NCBI RefSeq assembly: GCF_001665875.1 | Contig: NZ_LZTA01000097.1 | Location: 183,991 to 247,990, forward strand | Direction: 5' to 3' | DNA: 64,000 nucleotides | Source: Mycobacterium sp. 852002-40037_SCH5390672 | GTDB lineage: Bacteria > Actinomycetota > Actinomycetes > Mycobacteriales > Mycobacteriaceae | Part shown: positions 7,457-16,500 of the stretch, piece by piece | Position numbering within the stretch: position 1 is the stretch's first letter | Layout: every line of letters begins with the position of its first letter | Position numbers and translations under genes: made by a program | Notes under the pieces: model-generated | The model's input: the letters and a program-made list of their open reading frames with translations, nothing else | The model's database searches: none | Told to the model about the DNA's origin: nothing

Positions 7457-9147
7457 TTGACGTCCACCTCAGAACTCCTTTTGGACGCTGCGGGTGTCGC
7501 GTCGCCGTCCGGCGCGGCGGGCGGGGCGGCGCGAGCGGTGCCGGAGTCGCCGAAAACCAGCCGCTCAGACAGTCGCTCGAACTCGTCGCCCCAGCCGGAA
7601 TTGTCGGTGCGCGCCAGGCCGCCCACTTCGACGTTCACCGTACCGGGCGTGCCACCGGCGTCGGGCGTCAGACGGACCCATATACGGCGGCGGCGCACCA
7701 GCAGCGACACCACCAGACCGCCCATCATCGTGATGGCGAAGACGAGCACCCACGTCTGGCCCGGGTCGTGCGACACCTGCAGGTTGACGAACGGCACGGC
7801 GCCGTCGAAGCGGATCACGGTGCCGGCCGCCGGCCCCTGGTCGATCCGGACCGACTGGCCCGCACGCAAATTGACCCGCTTCTCCTTGGTCAATCGGTGC
7901 TGCTCGATCAGCCGGGGGTCCAGGGTGAACAGCGACTGGGGCCGCCCGGTGTCCAGCCCGGTGTCGCCCCGGTAGATGTCGACGGCCACAGCCGGGGCTT
8001 CCAGGGCCGGGAAGCGTGACGACAGCAGCGTGCCTTCCAGCTGCTCGGTCGGCGCCAGCAGGCCCTGGATGGCGATCTCGTGGTTGCGGCGTTCCGCGGC
8101 GCTGGGATAGCTGCCGGCGGGCGGATCTATGCGCGCCACGCCCGACGAGAGCAGAGTCTGCGGATTGTCGGGCCGCCACTGCACGGTCGCCGTGCGGATC
8201 TGGCCGTCCGGGAAGGTGACGCTGAAGGTCGGCGCGTAACCGTGCCCCTGCAGGTAGACCCTGTCACCGCCGAGCCGTAGCGGGTGGTTGACCTCCAGCT
8301 GGTGATGCCGCCACCTGTTGGCGCTCAGGTCCTGGCCGGACTGGTAGTCGATGTTCGCGGCGAACGAGGTGGCCTGACCCGACGGCAGGTAATGCGCGAC
8401 GAAGTCGTCGACCCGGATGCACAACGGGTGCAGCGAGGTGCCGTCGACGGTGTTGCCGGCCCGGAACGAGTCGAACGCGGCCGGCGAGGCCGAGCAGAAG
8501 CCGGGGCCGCCGTCGGCGATGACGATGACGTTGCCCTCGTAGCCGAAGAGCTTGCCGACGGCCACCGCGACCAGCAGGCCCAGCAGCGAGAAGTGGAAGA
8601 CGATGTTGCCGAATTCGCGCAGGTAGCCCTTCTCGGCGGACACCTCGACGACTTCCGAACCGGCGGGCTCGGCCCCGTCCTGGTGCCGGATGGCGGTGCG
8701 CCAGCCGCGCAGCCGTCCGGCAACCGTGTTGGCCAGGGTGTTGAGCTCTTCGGCGCCGACGTGGACCTGGTGACTGGCGTATTTGGGCAGCCGGGCCAGG
8801 TTGCGCGGTGCGGCCACCGGGGTGGACCGCAGGCTGCGGACGTGCTCGATCATCCGCGGGGTGAGGCAGCCGACCAGGGACACGAACAACAACACGTAGA
8901 CGGCGGTGAACCAGAAGCTGGAGAACACGTTGAAGGCCTGCACCCGATCCAGCCACGGTCCGATCACCGGGTGGGCCTTCAGGTAGTCGTCGACCTTGCC
9001 GGCGTTGAGACTGCGCTGCGGCAGCAGCGCCCCCGGGATCGCCCCGAGTGCCAGCAGGAACAGCAGCACCAGCGCGGTGCCCATCGAGGTCAGCGCGCGC
9101 CAGGTGTTGCGGCTCGTTTGAACAAGCCCTACGAGGAGTTGCCTCAA
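7453..9147 (-). CDS. resB: Cytochrome c biogenesis protein ResB
   Basis: About 564 residues, ResB family: N-terminal membrane pair beginning SMGTALVLLFLLALGAIPG, a third helix (FHFSLLGLLVAVAVGKLFG), a large extracytoplasmic domain, and a last helix WVLVFAITMMGGLVVSLLV. The start is uncertain: a TTG at 9145-9147 overlaps the ccdA stop as TTGA and is used here; no ATG or GTG lies between it and the first helix except the internal Met of SMGTAL. A much longer upstream frame only reads through ccdA. Works with CcsA in System II maturation. Equivalent to Rv0528. Confidence 0.9.
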   Translation of the reverse strand: MRQLLVGLVQTSRNTWRALTSMGTALVLLFLLALGAIPGALLPQRSLNAGKVDDYLKAHPVIGPWLDRVQAFNVFSSFWFTAVYVLLFVSLVGCLTPRMIEHVRSLRSTPVAAPRNLARLPKYASHQVHVGAEELNTLANTVAGRLRGWRTAIRHQDGAEPAGSEVVEVSAEKGYLREFGNIVFHFSLLGLLVAVAVGKLFGYEGNVIVIADGGPGFCSASPAAFDSFRAGNTVDGTSLHPLCIRVDDFVAHYLPSGQATSFAANIDYQSGQDLSANRWRHHQLEVNHPLRLGGDRVYLQGHGYAPTFSVTFPDGQIRTATVQWRPDNPQTLLSSGVARIDPPAGSYPSAAERRNHEIAIQGLLAPTEQLEGTLLSSRFPALEAPAVAVDIYRGDTGLDTGRPQSLFTLDPRLIEQHRLTKEKRVNLRAGQSVRIDQGPAAGTVIRFDGAVPFVNLQVSHDPGQTWVLVFAITMMGGLVVSLLVRRRRIWVRLTPDAGGTPGTVNVEVGGLARTDNSGWGDEFERLSERLVFGDSGTARAAPPAAPDGDATPAASKRSSEVDVK

Positions 9148-9923
9148 ATCGGCAACCTCACGTCGGAGACGAACGCGTCGCGCAGCCAGGAGATGACGTC
9201 GTTCCACACGCCGGTGACCAGCAGCGCGCCCACGGTGATCAGCAGGACGCCGCCGAAGATCTGGATGGCCCGGGTGTGCCGGCGCAGCCAGCCCAGGCCG
9301 CCGACCGCGCCGGCCGAGCCGAATGCGAGCAGCACGAATGGGATGCCCAGGCCCAGGCAGTAGGCGATCACCAACACGATTCCGCGCGCCACGCTGGCGC
9401 CGTCGGTCGCCGAGGCAACGGTGATCACGCCGGCCAGCGTCGGGCCCAGGCAGGGCGTCCAGCCCAGAGCGAACACCGCGCCCAGCACCGGCGCTCCGGC
9501 GACCGTCGTGAGCTGTCGGGGACTGAACCGGGCCTGCCGTTGCAGCGCCGGGACGAGGCCCACGAACACCAGGCCCATGCCGATGGTCAGCACTCCCCCG
9601 GCCCGTTGCAGCAGCAGTTGGTTGTTGATCAGTGTGGTCGTCATGCCGAGGACGGCGACGGTGCCGAGGACGAACACCGTGGTGAACCCGGCGACGAACA
9701 ACGCCGCGGACCCCGCGACCCGCCATCGGGCGCCCGGCGGGGCTTTGATCGCACCTTCGGGCGGCTGTTCGTCAACCCCGACGACCGCGGCCAGGTACGA
9801 CAGATAGCCGGGCACCAGCGGCACCACGCACGGCGAGGCGAACGACACCAGTCCGGCCAGCAGGCACACACCGAGGGCCACCAGAAGTGGTCCGGCGGCG
9901 GCGATCTGGGTGAATCCCGTCAT
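9144..9923 (-). CDS. ccdA: Thiol:disulfide electron transporter CcdA
   Basis: 259 residues with about six to eight hydrophobic segments. The two transmembrane cysteines of the family are visible in FASPCVVPLVPG and LGWTPCLGPTLAG. CcdA passes reducing equivalents from cytoplasmic thioredoxin across the membrane to the ResA-like protein, keeping apocytochrome haem-binding cysteines reduced. The ATG overlaps the upstream ResA-like stop by 4 bp (ATGA), and the resB start overlaps its own stop. Same length as H37Rv Rv0527. Confidence 0.95.
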   Translation of the reverse strand: MTGFTQIAAAGPLLVALGVCLLAGLVSFASPCVVPLVPGYLSYLAAVVGVDEQPPEGAIKAPPGARWRVAGSAALFVAGFTTVFVLGTVAVLGMTTTLINNQLLLQRAGGVLTIGMGLVFVGLVPALQRQARFSPRQLTTVAGAPVLGAVFALGWTPCLGPTLAGVITVASATDGASVARGIVLVIAYCLGLGIPFVLLAFGSAGAVGGLGWLRRHTRAIQIFGGVLLITVGALLVTGVWNDVISWLRDAFVSDVRLPI

Positions 9924-10573
9924 TGCTGCGCCGGCCCTGCCTTACCGGCCGCGGTCGGCGATGCCTCACCGGCCAGTCGCTGCACCACCGGCTGCAGGTC
10001 GGTCGCCAGCAGTTCGCGCAGGAAAATCGCCGCGACGCGGTGCTGGCGGTCCAGGACCAGCGTGGACGGGATCACGGTGGTGGGGTATTTGCCGCCGAAT
10101 GCGATCAGGGTGCGCATCGCCGGGTCGTAAATGGACGGGAACGTCACCTGGCGGTCGTTGACGAAGTCCAGCGCCGCCTGCCGGTTGTTGTCCCGGACGT
10201 CGATGCCGAGAAAAGACACCGGCGACGCCCCGCGGGTGGCGTCGTACACCTGCTGAAGCTGGGTGACCTCGGCGCGGCACGGCCCGCACCACTGCCCCCA
10301 GATGTTGATGACCACCACCCGGCCGGCGAAGATCGGATCGTCCAGTGACAGCGTGTGCGCCGGGTCGGCCAGGTCGGGCCCGGCCAGCGGTCCGGGGCGG
10401 CCGCGGCTGGACGGTGGGTCGTAGTAGATGTCGGTCTTGCCGCCGGGCGAGACGAATTCGAAGGTGCCGCCCTGGGCGACGGCGTCGTGCCCGGAGGAGC
10501 AGCCGGCGAGCAGGGCGGGCAGCAGCGCCGCCAGCACCGCCCCCGCCCTCGCCTGTCGTCGCCGGGTGATCAA
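9920..10573 (-). CDS. ResA/TlpA-like thioredoxin lipoprotein
   Basis: 217 residues from a TTG that overlaps the upstream stop as TTGA. The N-terminus is an Arg-rich, hydrophobic signal ending in a lipobox LLAGC, with the lipidated Cys at about residue 25. The thioredoxin fold carries WCGPC (C96, C99) and the cis-Pro region PTTVIPSTLVLD. Likely extracytoplasmic disulfide reductase for cytochrome c maturation, re-reduced by CcdA. Equivalent to Rv0526. An alternative start further upstream would only extend into the phosphatase gene. Confidence 0.9.
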   Translation of the reverse strand: MITRRRQARAGAVLAALLPALLAGCSSGHDAVAQGGTFEFVSPGGKTDIYYDPPSSRGRPGPLAGPDLADPAHTLSLDDPIFAGRVVVINIWGQWCGPCRAEVTQLQQVYDATRGASPVSFLGIDVRDNNRQAALDFVNDRQVTFPSIYDPAMRTLIAFGGKYPTTVIPSTLVLDRQHRVAAIFLRELLATDLQPVVQRLAGEASPTAAGKAGPAQQ

Positions 10574-11178
10574 GTCGCCGCCGGCTCGCAGTACTCGACG
10601 TCGACCAGCCGGTCGCCGTCGTAGACCAGTGTCGTCACCGACGCGAGCCCGCATTCCCGCCGACGCGGGTCGTGCCACAGTCGCCGGCCGGTGAGGTGCA
10701 GCCGCAGCGTCCACACCGGCAGTTGATGGCTGACGCACACCACCTCGTGGCCGGCGCCGCGGGCGCGGGCCTTGTCCACCGCCGTCTCCATCCGGGCGGC
10801 TATCTCGGCGTACGGCTCGCCCCAGGACGGCCGGAAAGGGTTGCGCAGCTGCCACCACACCCGCGGGTTGCGCCAGGCGCCGGCGCCGGGGCTGACCCGT
10901 TTGCCCTCGAAGAAGTTGGCCGATTCGATCAGATCCGGGTCGGTGTCGACGGCCAGACCGTGCTTGGCGGCGATGGGCGCGGCGGTTTCCTGGGCCCGTT
11001 GCAGCGGCGAGGCGATCACCGCGACGATGTCGCGATCGGCCAGCGCCTCGGCCACCGCGGCCGCCTGCGCCAGGCCGTTGTCGGAGAGGTGAAACCCGGG
11101 CAGGCGTCCGTAGAGGATGCCGCTCGGGTTGTACACCTCGCCGTGCCGCACGACGTGCACCCGGGTGTGCTCGGCCAT
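10570..11178 (-). CDS. Histidine phosphatase (phosphoglycerate mutase-like)
   Basis: 202 residues with the phosphohistidine motif VVRHGEV near residue 10 and the second catalytic His in CVSHQLPVW. It belongs to the broad-specificity branch of the histidine phosphatase superfamily, not to true glycolytic GpmA (which is encoded at 48392-49141). Its start overlaps the hemL stop (TGATG) and its stop overlaps the TTG of the ResA-like gene, so it sits inside the haem/cytochrome c chain. Substrate unknown. Equivalent to Rv0525. Confidence 0.88.
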   Translation of the reverse strand: MAEHTRVHVVRHGEVYNPSGILYGRLPGFHLSDNGLAQAAAVAEALADRDIVAVIASPLQRAQETAAPIAAKHGLAVDTDPDLIESANFFEGKRVSPGAGAWRNPRVWWQLRNPFRPSWGEPYAEIAARMETAVDKARARGAGHEVVCVSHQLPVWTLRLHLTGRRLWHDPRRRECGLASVTTLVYDGDRLVDVEYCEPAAT

Positions 11179-12527
11179 CAGGACTTCCCCTCCTCGGCTT
11201 GCGCGGCGGCCCTGGCCGCCGCGGGCAGGGCGTCGGCGATCCGGTCGAACGCGCTGTCGTCCAGCGCGGTTGAGACGAACCACGCCTCGAAGGCGCTGCA
11301 CGGCGGGTACACACCCGCGTCCAGCAGCGTGTGGAAGAACGGCGGATAACGCCAAGTCTGGGTGGCCCGCGCGGACGCGAAGTCCGTCACCGGTGTTTCG
11401 GAGAAGAACACGCTGAGCATGTTGCCGGCGCGCGGAACCTGGTGCGCTACACCGGCATTCGTGAGGGCTTCGGAGAACAGCCCCGCCAGGCGATCGGCGT
11501 TGGCGTCCAGCGCGGCGTAGGCGGCTGCGTCGGCGTTGCGCAGGGTGGCCAGCCCGGCGGCCATCGCCACCGGGTTACCCGACAGGGTGCCGGCCTGATA
11601 GACCGGGCCCAGCGGGGCCAGCCGCTCCATCACCTCGGCTCGCCCGCCGAACGCGGCGGCCGGCAAGCCGCCGCTCATCACCTTGCCGAAGGTGAACAGG
11701 TCGGCCTCGACCGGATCGATTCCGTACCAACCACTTCGGCTGACCCGGAAGCCGGTCATCACCTCGTCGATGATCAGCAGCGCGCCGTGCTCGGCGGTGA
11801 TCGCGCGCAGCGCGGCGTTGTAGCCGGGTGCGGGTGGGACCACGCCCATGTTGCCGGGGCTGGCCTCGGTGATCACCGCCGCGATCTGGTCGCCGAACCG
11901 GGCGAAGGTCTGCTGCACGGCATCGATGTCGTTGTAGGGCAACACGATTGTGTCGGCGGCCGTCGCACCGGTGACCCCGGGCGAGGACGGTAGGCCCAGT
12001 GTCGCCACCCCGGAGCCGGCGTCGGCGAGCAACGCGTCGACATGGCCGTGGTAGCAGCCGGAGAACTTGACGACCTTGGCCCGGCCGGTGAAGCCGCGGG
12101 CCAGCCGCACGGCGCTCATGGTGGCCTCGGTGCCGGAGTTGACCAGTCGGATCCGTTCGACCGGTGCCACCCGCCCGATCATCTCGGCGGCCAGCTCACT
12201 CTCGGCCGGCGTGGGCGCCCCGAACGACAGGCCCGACGCGGCGGCCTTGGCCACGGCCTCGACAACGGCCGGGTGCGCGTGACCCAGGATCATCGGCCCC
12301 CACGAGCAGACCAGGTCCACGTAGCCGTTGCCGTCGGCGTCGGTCAGCCTGCACCCGCGTGCCGCGGTGATGAACGGTGGCGTCCCGCCCACCGCGGTGA
12401 ACGCGCGGACCGGGGAGTTCACCCCACCGGGAATGACGGCGCAGGCATCCTCGAACAATCGGGCCGACGCCGCCGTAGCCCGGGGGGCCCCGGTGGCGTG
12501 CGCGGTCGCCTGATCACTGCTTCCCAT
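11178..12527 (-). CDS. hemL: Glutamate-1-semialdehyde 2,1-aminomutase HemL
   Basis: 449 residues. A PLP enzyme converting glutamate-1-semialdehyde to 5-aminolevulinate, the second step of the C5 tetrapyrrole route begun by HemA at 32275-33645. PLP lysine K282 lies in TFGKVMSGG, preceded by LLIIDEVMTGFR and RLVNSGTEATM. The ATG at 12525-12527 gives MGSSDQATAH, the family-like N-terminus; an upstream in-frame start would add 12 residues. It heads a run of overlapping genes through ccsA. Confidence 0.95.
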   Translation of the reverse strand: MGSSDQATAHATGAPRATAASARLFEDACAVIPGGVNSPVRAFTAVGGTPPFITAARGCRLTDADGNGYVDLVCSWGPMILGHAHPAVVEAVAKAAASGLSFGAPTPAESELAAEMIGRVAPVERIRLVNSGTEATMSAVRLARGFTGRAKVVKFSGCYHGHVDALLADAGSGVATLGLPSSPGVTGATAADTIVLPYNDIDAVQQTFARFGDQIAAVITEASPGNMGVVPPAPGYNAALRAITAEHGALLIIDEVMTGFRVSRSGWYGIDPVEADLFTFGKVMSGGLPAAAFGGRAEVMERLAPLGPVYQAGTLSGNPVAMAAGLATLRNADAAAYAALDANADRLAGLFSEALTNAGVAHQVPRAGNMLSVFFSETPVTDFASARATQTWRYPPFFHTLLDAGVYPPCSAFEAWFVSTALDDSAFDRIADALPAAARAAAQAEEGKS

Positions 12528-12617
12528 GACGACTAGTGTCCCAGCCCGCGCGGGCCGTTCCACTACAGGGTGTAGCAGAACAGGCTGGGGGTAGGCGGCG
12601 CGGTCCGGGTGGCCGGG

Positions 12618-12962
12618 TTAATCGGCGCCCTGCTGGTCGGCTTCTTGCGCTGCGATGAAGTTGCGGCGGGCAGCCTCGTGTTCCTTGTCCGCCGCGCGTT
12701 GGTGCGCGGCGACGTCACCGAGACCCTCGGCGACCGCGCGTTCCTGGACTTCGGCGGCGCGCTCGTGCGCGACACCGGCTTCATAATGACGCTGCACCCC
12801 ACGTAGGTGCGCCGCCTGGTCACGCTCACGAGAAAGCTCGGCACGCTGCGCCGCGTGCGCCACGTCCGATGCGGTGATGGACTTTCCCGCGGCGAGTTCC
12901 TGCTCCCTGCGCACCAGTTCCTGAGCGCGCCGGGCGGCGTCGTCACCCGGTGATTCCGCCAT
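12618..12962 (-). CDS. Hypothetical Ala/Glu-rich coiled-coil protein
   Basis: 114 residues from an ATG at 12960-12962, with no hydrophobic segment. It is rich in Ala, Glu, Arg and Gln with heptad-like spacing over most of its length (AARRAQELVRREQELA; AELSRERDQAAHLRGVQ), suggesting an elongated alpha-helical protein. It ends in EADQQGAD. I do not recognise the family. It lies between hemL and a divergent F420-type oxidoreductase and is not obviously part of either operon. Coding is supported by third-position GC and lack of a better frame, not by homology. Confidence 0.55.
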   Translation of the reverse strand: MAESPGDDAARRAQELVRREQELAAGKSITASDVAHAAQRAELSRERDQAAHLRGVQRHYEAGVAHERAAEVQERAVAEGLGDVAAHQRAADKEHEAARRNFIAAQEADQQGAD

Positions 12963-13036
12963 GAGACGACAGTAGACCTGTTGCTGCGCGAAAGATTGGG
13001 TTGTCCTGGCCCGGCACCTGCGAGTTGGATGGTGGT

Positions 13037-13432
13037 ATGCAACTCCCACAAGGACTTGCCCGGTTCAACCGTCACGTCACCAACCCGATTCAGCGGATCT
13101 GGGCCGGTTGGCTTCCGCCGTTCGGGATCGTCGAGCATGTCGGACGGCGCTCGGGCAAGCCGTATCGGACACCAGTCAACGTGTTCAACACCGATCTCGA
13201 GGGCAAACCCGGGGTGGCCATCCTTCTTACCTATGGCCCCGACCGCGATTGGCTGAAGAACCTGAAGGCGGCGGGCGGTGGGCGACTGCGCAGCAAAGGC
13301 AAGACTTTCGGCATCGCCGATCCGCGCGTGGTCACCAAGGACGAGGCCGCGGCGCACGTAACACGCAGGGTGCGACCGGTTTTCGCGAGGCTGCCGTTCG
13401 AGCAAGCGGTGTTGCTCACGCGGACGCCCTGA
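13037..13432 (+). CDS. Deazaflavin (F420)-dependent nitroreductase family protein (Rv0523c-like)
   Basis: 131 residues, full length for this split-beta-barrel family. The signature GRRSGKPYRTPVNVF near residues 38-52 is the cofactor phosphate-binding region shared with Ddn-type proteins, followed by VAILLTYGPDRDWLKNL. Members use F420H2 or are quinone/nitro reductases; substrate not predictable. The ATG at 13037 gives MQLPQGLARFNRH. Same length and position as H37Rv Rv0523c. Confidence 0.85.
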   Translation: MQLPQGLARFNRHVTNPIQRIWAGWLPPFGIVEHVGRRSGKPYRTPVNVFNTDLEGKPGVAILLTYGPDRDWLKNLKAAGGGRLRSKGKTFGIADPRVVTKDEAAAHVTRRVRPVFARLPFEQAVLLTRTP

Positions 13433-13587
13433 CGACCGGGCGAGGCGGATCGCGGCGGCTGGTGTTGCGGCCCCGGCGAGCGCGACGCTGACCGCGCTGA
13501 CCAGTCGACCGAACGAAAGGGCGCTGACTGGGCGCGGCCGGGGCGGGTATACGGCAGCGGCACGCGCGCGACGAGAGGAAGCCGCCG

Positions 13588-16500
13588 ATGACTGAGACCG
13601 TCAACGACTCAGACCGCGAACAGCGACTGGCCGAGCGCGTCGAACAGCTTTATGCCAACGACCCGCAGTTCCGGGCCGCCGCGTCGATGCCGGAAGTGAC
13701 CGACGCCGCGCATCGCTCAGGGTTGCGGCTGTCCGAGGTCGTCGACACCTATCTGAGTGGTTATGCCGACCGGCCGGCACTGGGGCAGCGCGCCTGCGAG
13801 GTGGTGCGCGATCCGGCATCCGGGCGCGCAGCGACGACACTGCTGTCCGGATTCGAAACCATCACCTACCGCGAGCTGGGTGGCCGGGTCGCGGCGCTGG
13901 CCGCCGCGTGGCAATCCGATCTGCCGGGCGGCTTCAATCCGGGCGATTTCGTCTCCGTCCTGGGCTTCACCAGCATCGACTACGTCGTGCATTACCTGGC
14001 GTGCATCCGGCTGGGCGCGGTGTTCGTGCCGCTGCAGACCAGTTCCACAGCGGCCCAGCTCGCCCCGATCGTCGCCGAGACGGCGCCGCGAATCCTTGCC
14101 GTGAGCGTCGAGTCCCTGGGCACCGCAGTCGATCTCGTCGTCGATGCGCCCTGGGTCGAGCGCCTGGTGGTGTTCGACTACAGCACCGAGGACGACGAGC
14201 AGCGCGGCCACTACGACCAGGCCCACGAACGGCTGCGTGACGCCGGGCATCGCGCCAAGGTGGTGTCGCTTTCCACCGAACTCGAGTCGGGCCGCGGGCT
14301 CCCGCCAACTCCGGCCTTTGTCCCGGCGGATGGCGAAAACCCGCTGGCCACACTGATTTACACCTCTGGCAGCACCGGCGCCCCGAAAGGCGCCATGTAT
14401 ACCACCGACATGATGACCCGGATCTGGCAGCGACCGCACAGTCCGTCGGTGGACATCGGCAGGCCGGTTCCGGCGATCCACCTGCAGTACATGCCGCTTT
14501 CGCACGTATACGGGCTGGAATGGTTGATCGCCACCCTGGCCTCCGGGGGTATCGGCTACTTCGCCGCCAAGAGTGACATGTCCACCCTGTTCGACGATAT
14601 CAGTTTGGTCCGGCCCACCGCCCTGAACCTTGTTCCGCGGGTGTGCGACATGTTCTTTCGGCGCTACCGCAAAGAGCTCGACCAGCGCTCCGGCGGTGAG
14701 CTCGCCGGGGAGCAGCTCGATGACATGGTGAAAGCCGAACTGCGGCAAGACTTCATCGGTGGGCGGGTCATATCGGCGATGTGCGGCAGCGCCCCGCTGT
14801 CCAAGCAGATGCACGCCTTCATGGAGTCGCTGCTCGACATCCCGGTGGCCGACGGCTACGGCGCCACCGAGACCGGCGGCGGCATCATGCGCAGCGGCAG
14901 GATCAGGCGCCCACCGGTGACCGACTACAAACTGGTCGACGTCCCCGAGCTGGGCTACCTCACCACCGACAAGCCGTACCCGCGCGGCGAGCTACACCTC
15001 AAGGCCAGCAACGTGATTCCCGGGTATTTCAAACACCCCGAGCTGTCGGCGAAGATCTTCGATGACGAGGGGTTCTACAAGACCGGTGACATCATGGCCG
15101 AGCTCGGGCCCGACCACCTGGTGTATCTGGACCGCAGCAACAACGTGATCAAACTCTCGCAGGGTGAATTCGTCGCGGTCTCACAGTTGGAGGCGACCTT
15201 CTCGACGAGCCCGTACATCCGGCAAATCTTCCTCTACGGCAGCAGCGAGCAGCCGTTCCTGCTCGCGGTGATCGTGCCGAACGACGACGCGGTGGGCGAT
15301 GGGGACGCGCGTGCCCTGATCGCCGACTCGCTGCAACGGATCGGCTCCGACGCCCGCTTGCACCCCTACGAGATCCCGCGCGACTTTCTGTTGGAGCCAC
15401 AACGTTTCACCCGGGACAACGGATTATTGTCCGGGGTCGGCAAGCTGCTGCGGCCGGCCCTCAAGGCGCACTACGGCGAACGCCTCGACGCCATGTACGA
15501 CGACATCGAGGCCAGCCACGGCAACCAGCTCGGCGAGCTGCGCTCCGCCAGCCGCGAGCTGCCCACGATCGATACGGTCCGGCGGGCGGCCGCGGCCACG
15601 CTGGGCCTGCCGGCGGACACCGCGCTGCGCGCCGGCGCGAAGTTCATTGAGCTCGGCGGTGATTCGCTGTCCGCGTTTTCGTTCGCCACACTCCTGGCGG
15701 AGATCTTCAACATCGATGTGCCGGTGCAAACGATCGTCAGCCCCACCGCCAACCTGAGCACCGTCGCGAACTTCATTGATGGAGAACGTACCTCGGTGTC
15801 GACGCGACCGACGTTCGCATCGGTGCACGGACGCGGCGCCACGGTGGCACGCGCGGCGGACCTGACGCTGGACAGCTTCATCGACGCCGACACGCTGGCC
15901 GCCGCGCCCCGGCTGCCCGCTGCCGCGGGCACGGTCAACACCGTGCTCCTGACCGGAGCCAACGGCTATCTCGGGCGGTTCTTGTGCCTGGATTGGCTCG
16001 AGCGGCTGGCACCCGACGGCGGCACGGTGATCTGTTTGGCGCGTGGCGCCGATCCGACCGCCGGACGTCAGCGCATAGAGGCGGCGATCGACAGCGGAGA
16101 CGACGAATTGTCCGATCGCTTCCGCCGATTGGCCGACAAGCATCTGCGGGTGCTCGTCGGCGACGTGGGGGCGGCCAACCTCGGGCTGGACACACCCACC
16201 TACGAGCGGCTCGCCGAGTCGGTCGACCTCGTCGTGCATTCGGCCGCCCTGGTCAACCACGTGCTGCCCTACAGCCAACTGTTCGGACCCAACGTGGTGG
16301 GCACCGCCGAGATCATCAAGCTCGCAATCACCAAGCGGCTCAAGCTGATCAACTACATCTCCACCGTGGCGGTGACCACACTGCCGGACGGTAGCTTCAT
16401 CGGCGAGGACGTCGATGTGCGCTCGGCGAGCCCCTCGCGGTCGCTCGACGAGTCGTATGCCAGCGGCTACGCCACGAGCAAATGGGCGGGCGAGGTGCTG

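Noticed and set aside
8284..9363. Long plus-strand frame antisense to resB and ccdA
   Set aside because: Gln/Arg/His/Gly-rich composition typical of antisense reading of GC-rich genes; the minus strand carries recognisable ResB and CcdA.
12528..12563. Longer HemL start
   Set aside because: Adds 12 residues not typical of the family; ATG at 12525-12527 gives the expected N-terminus.
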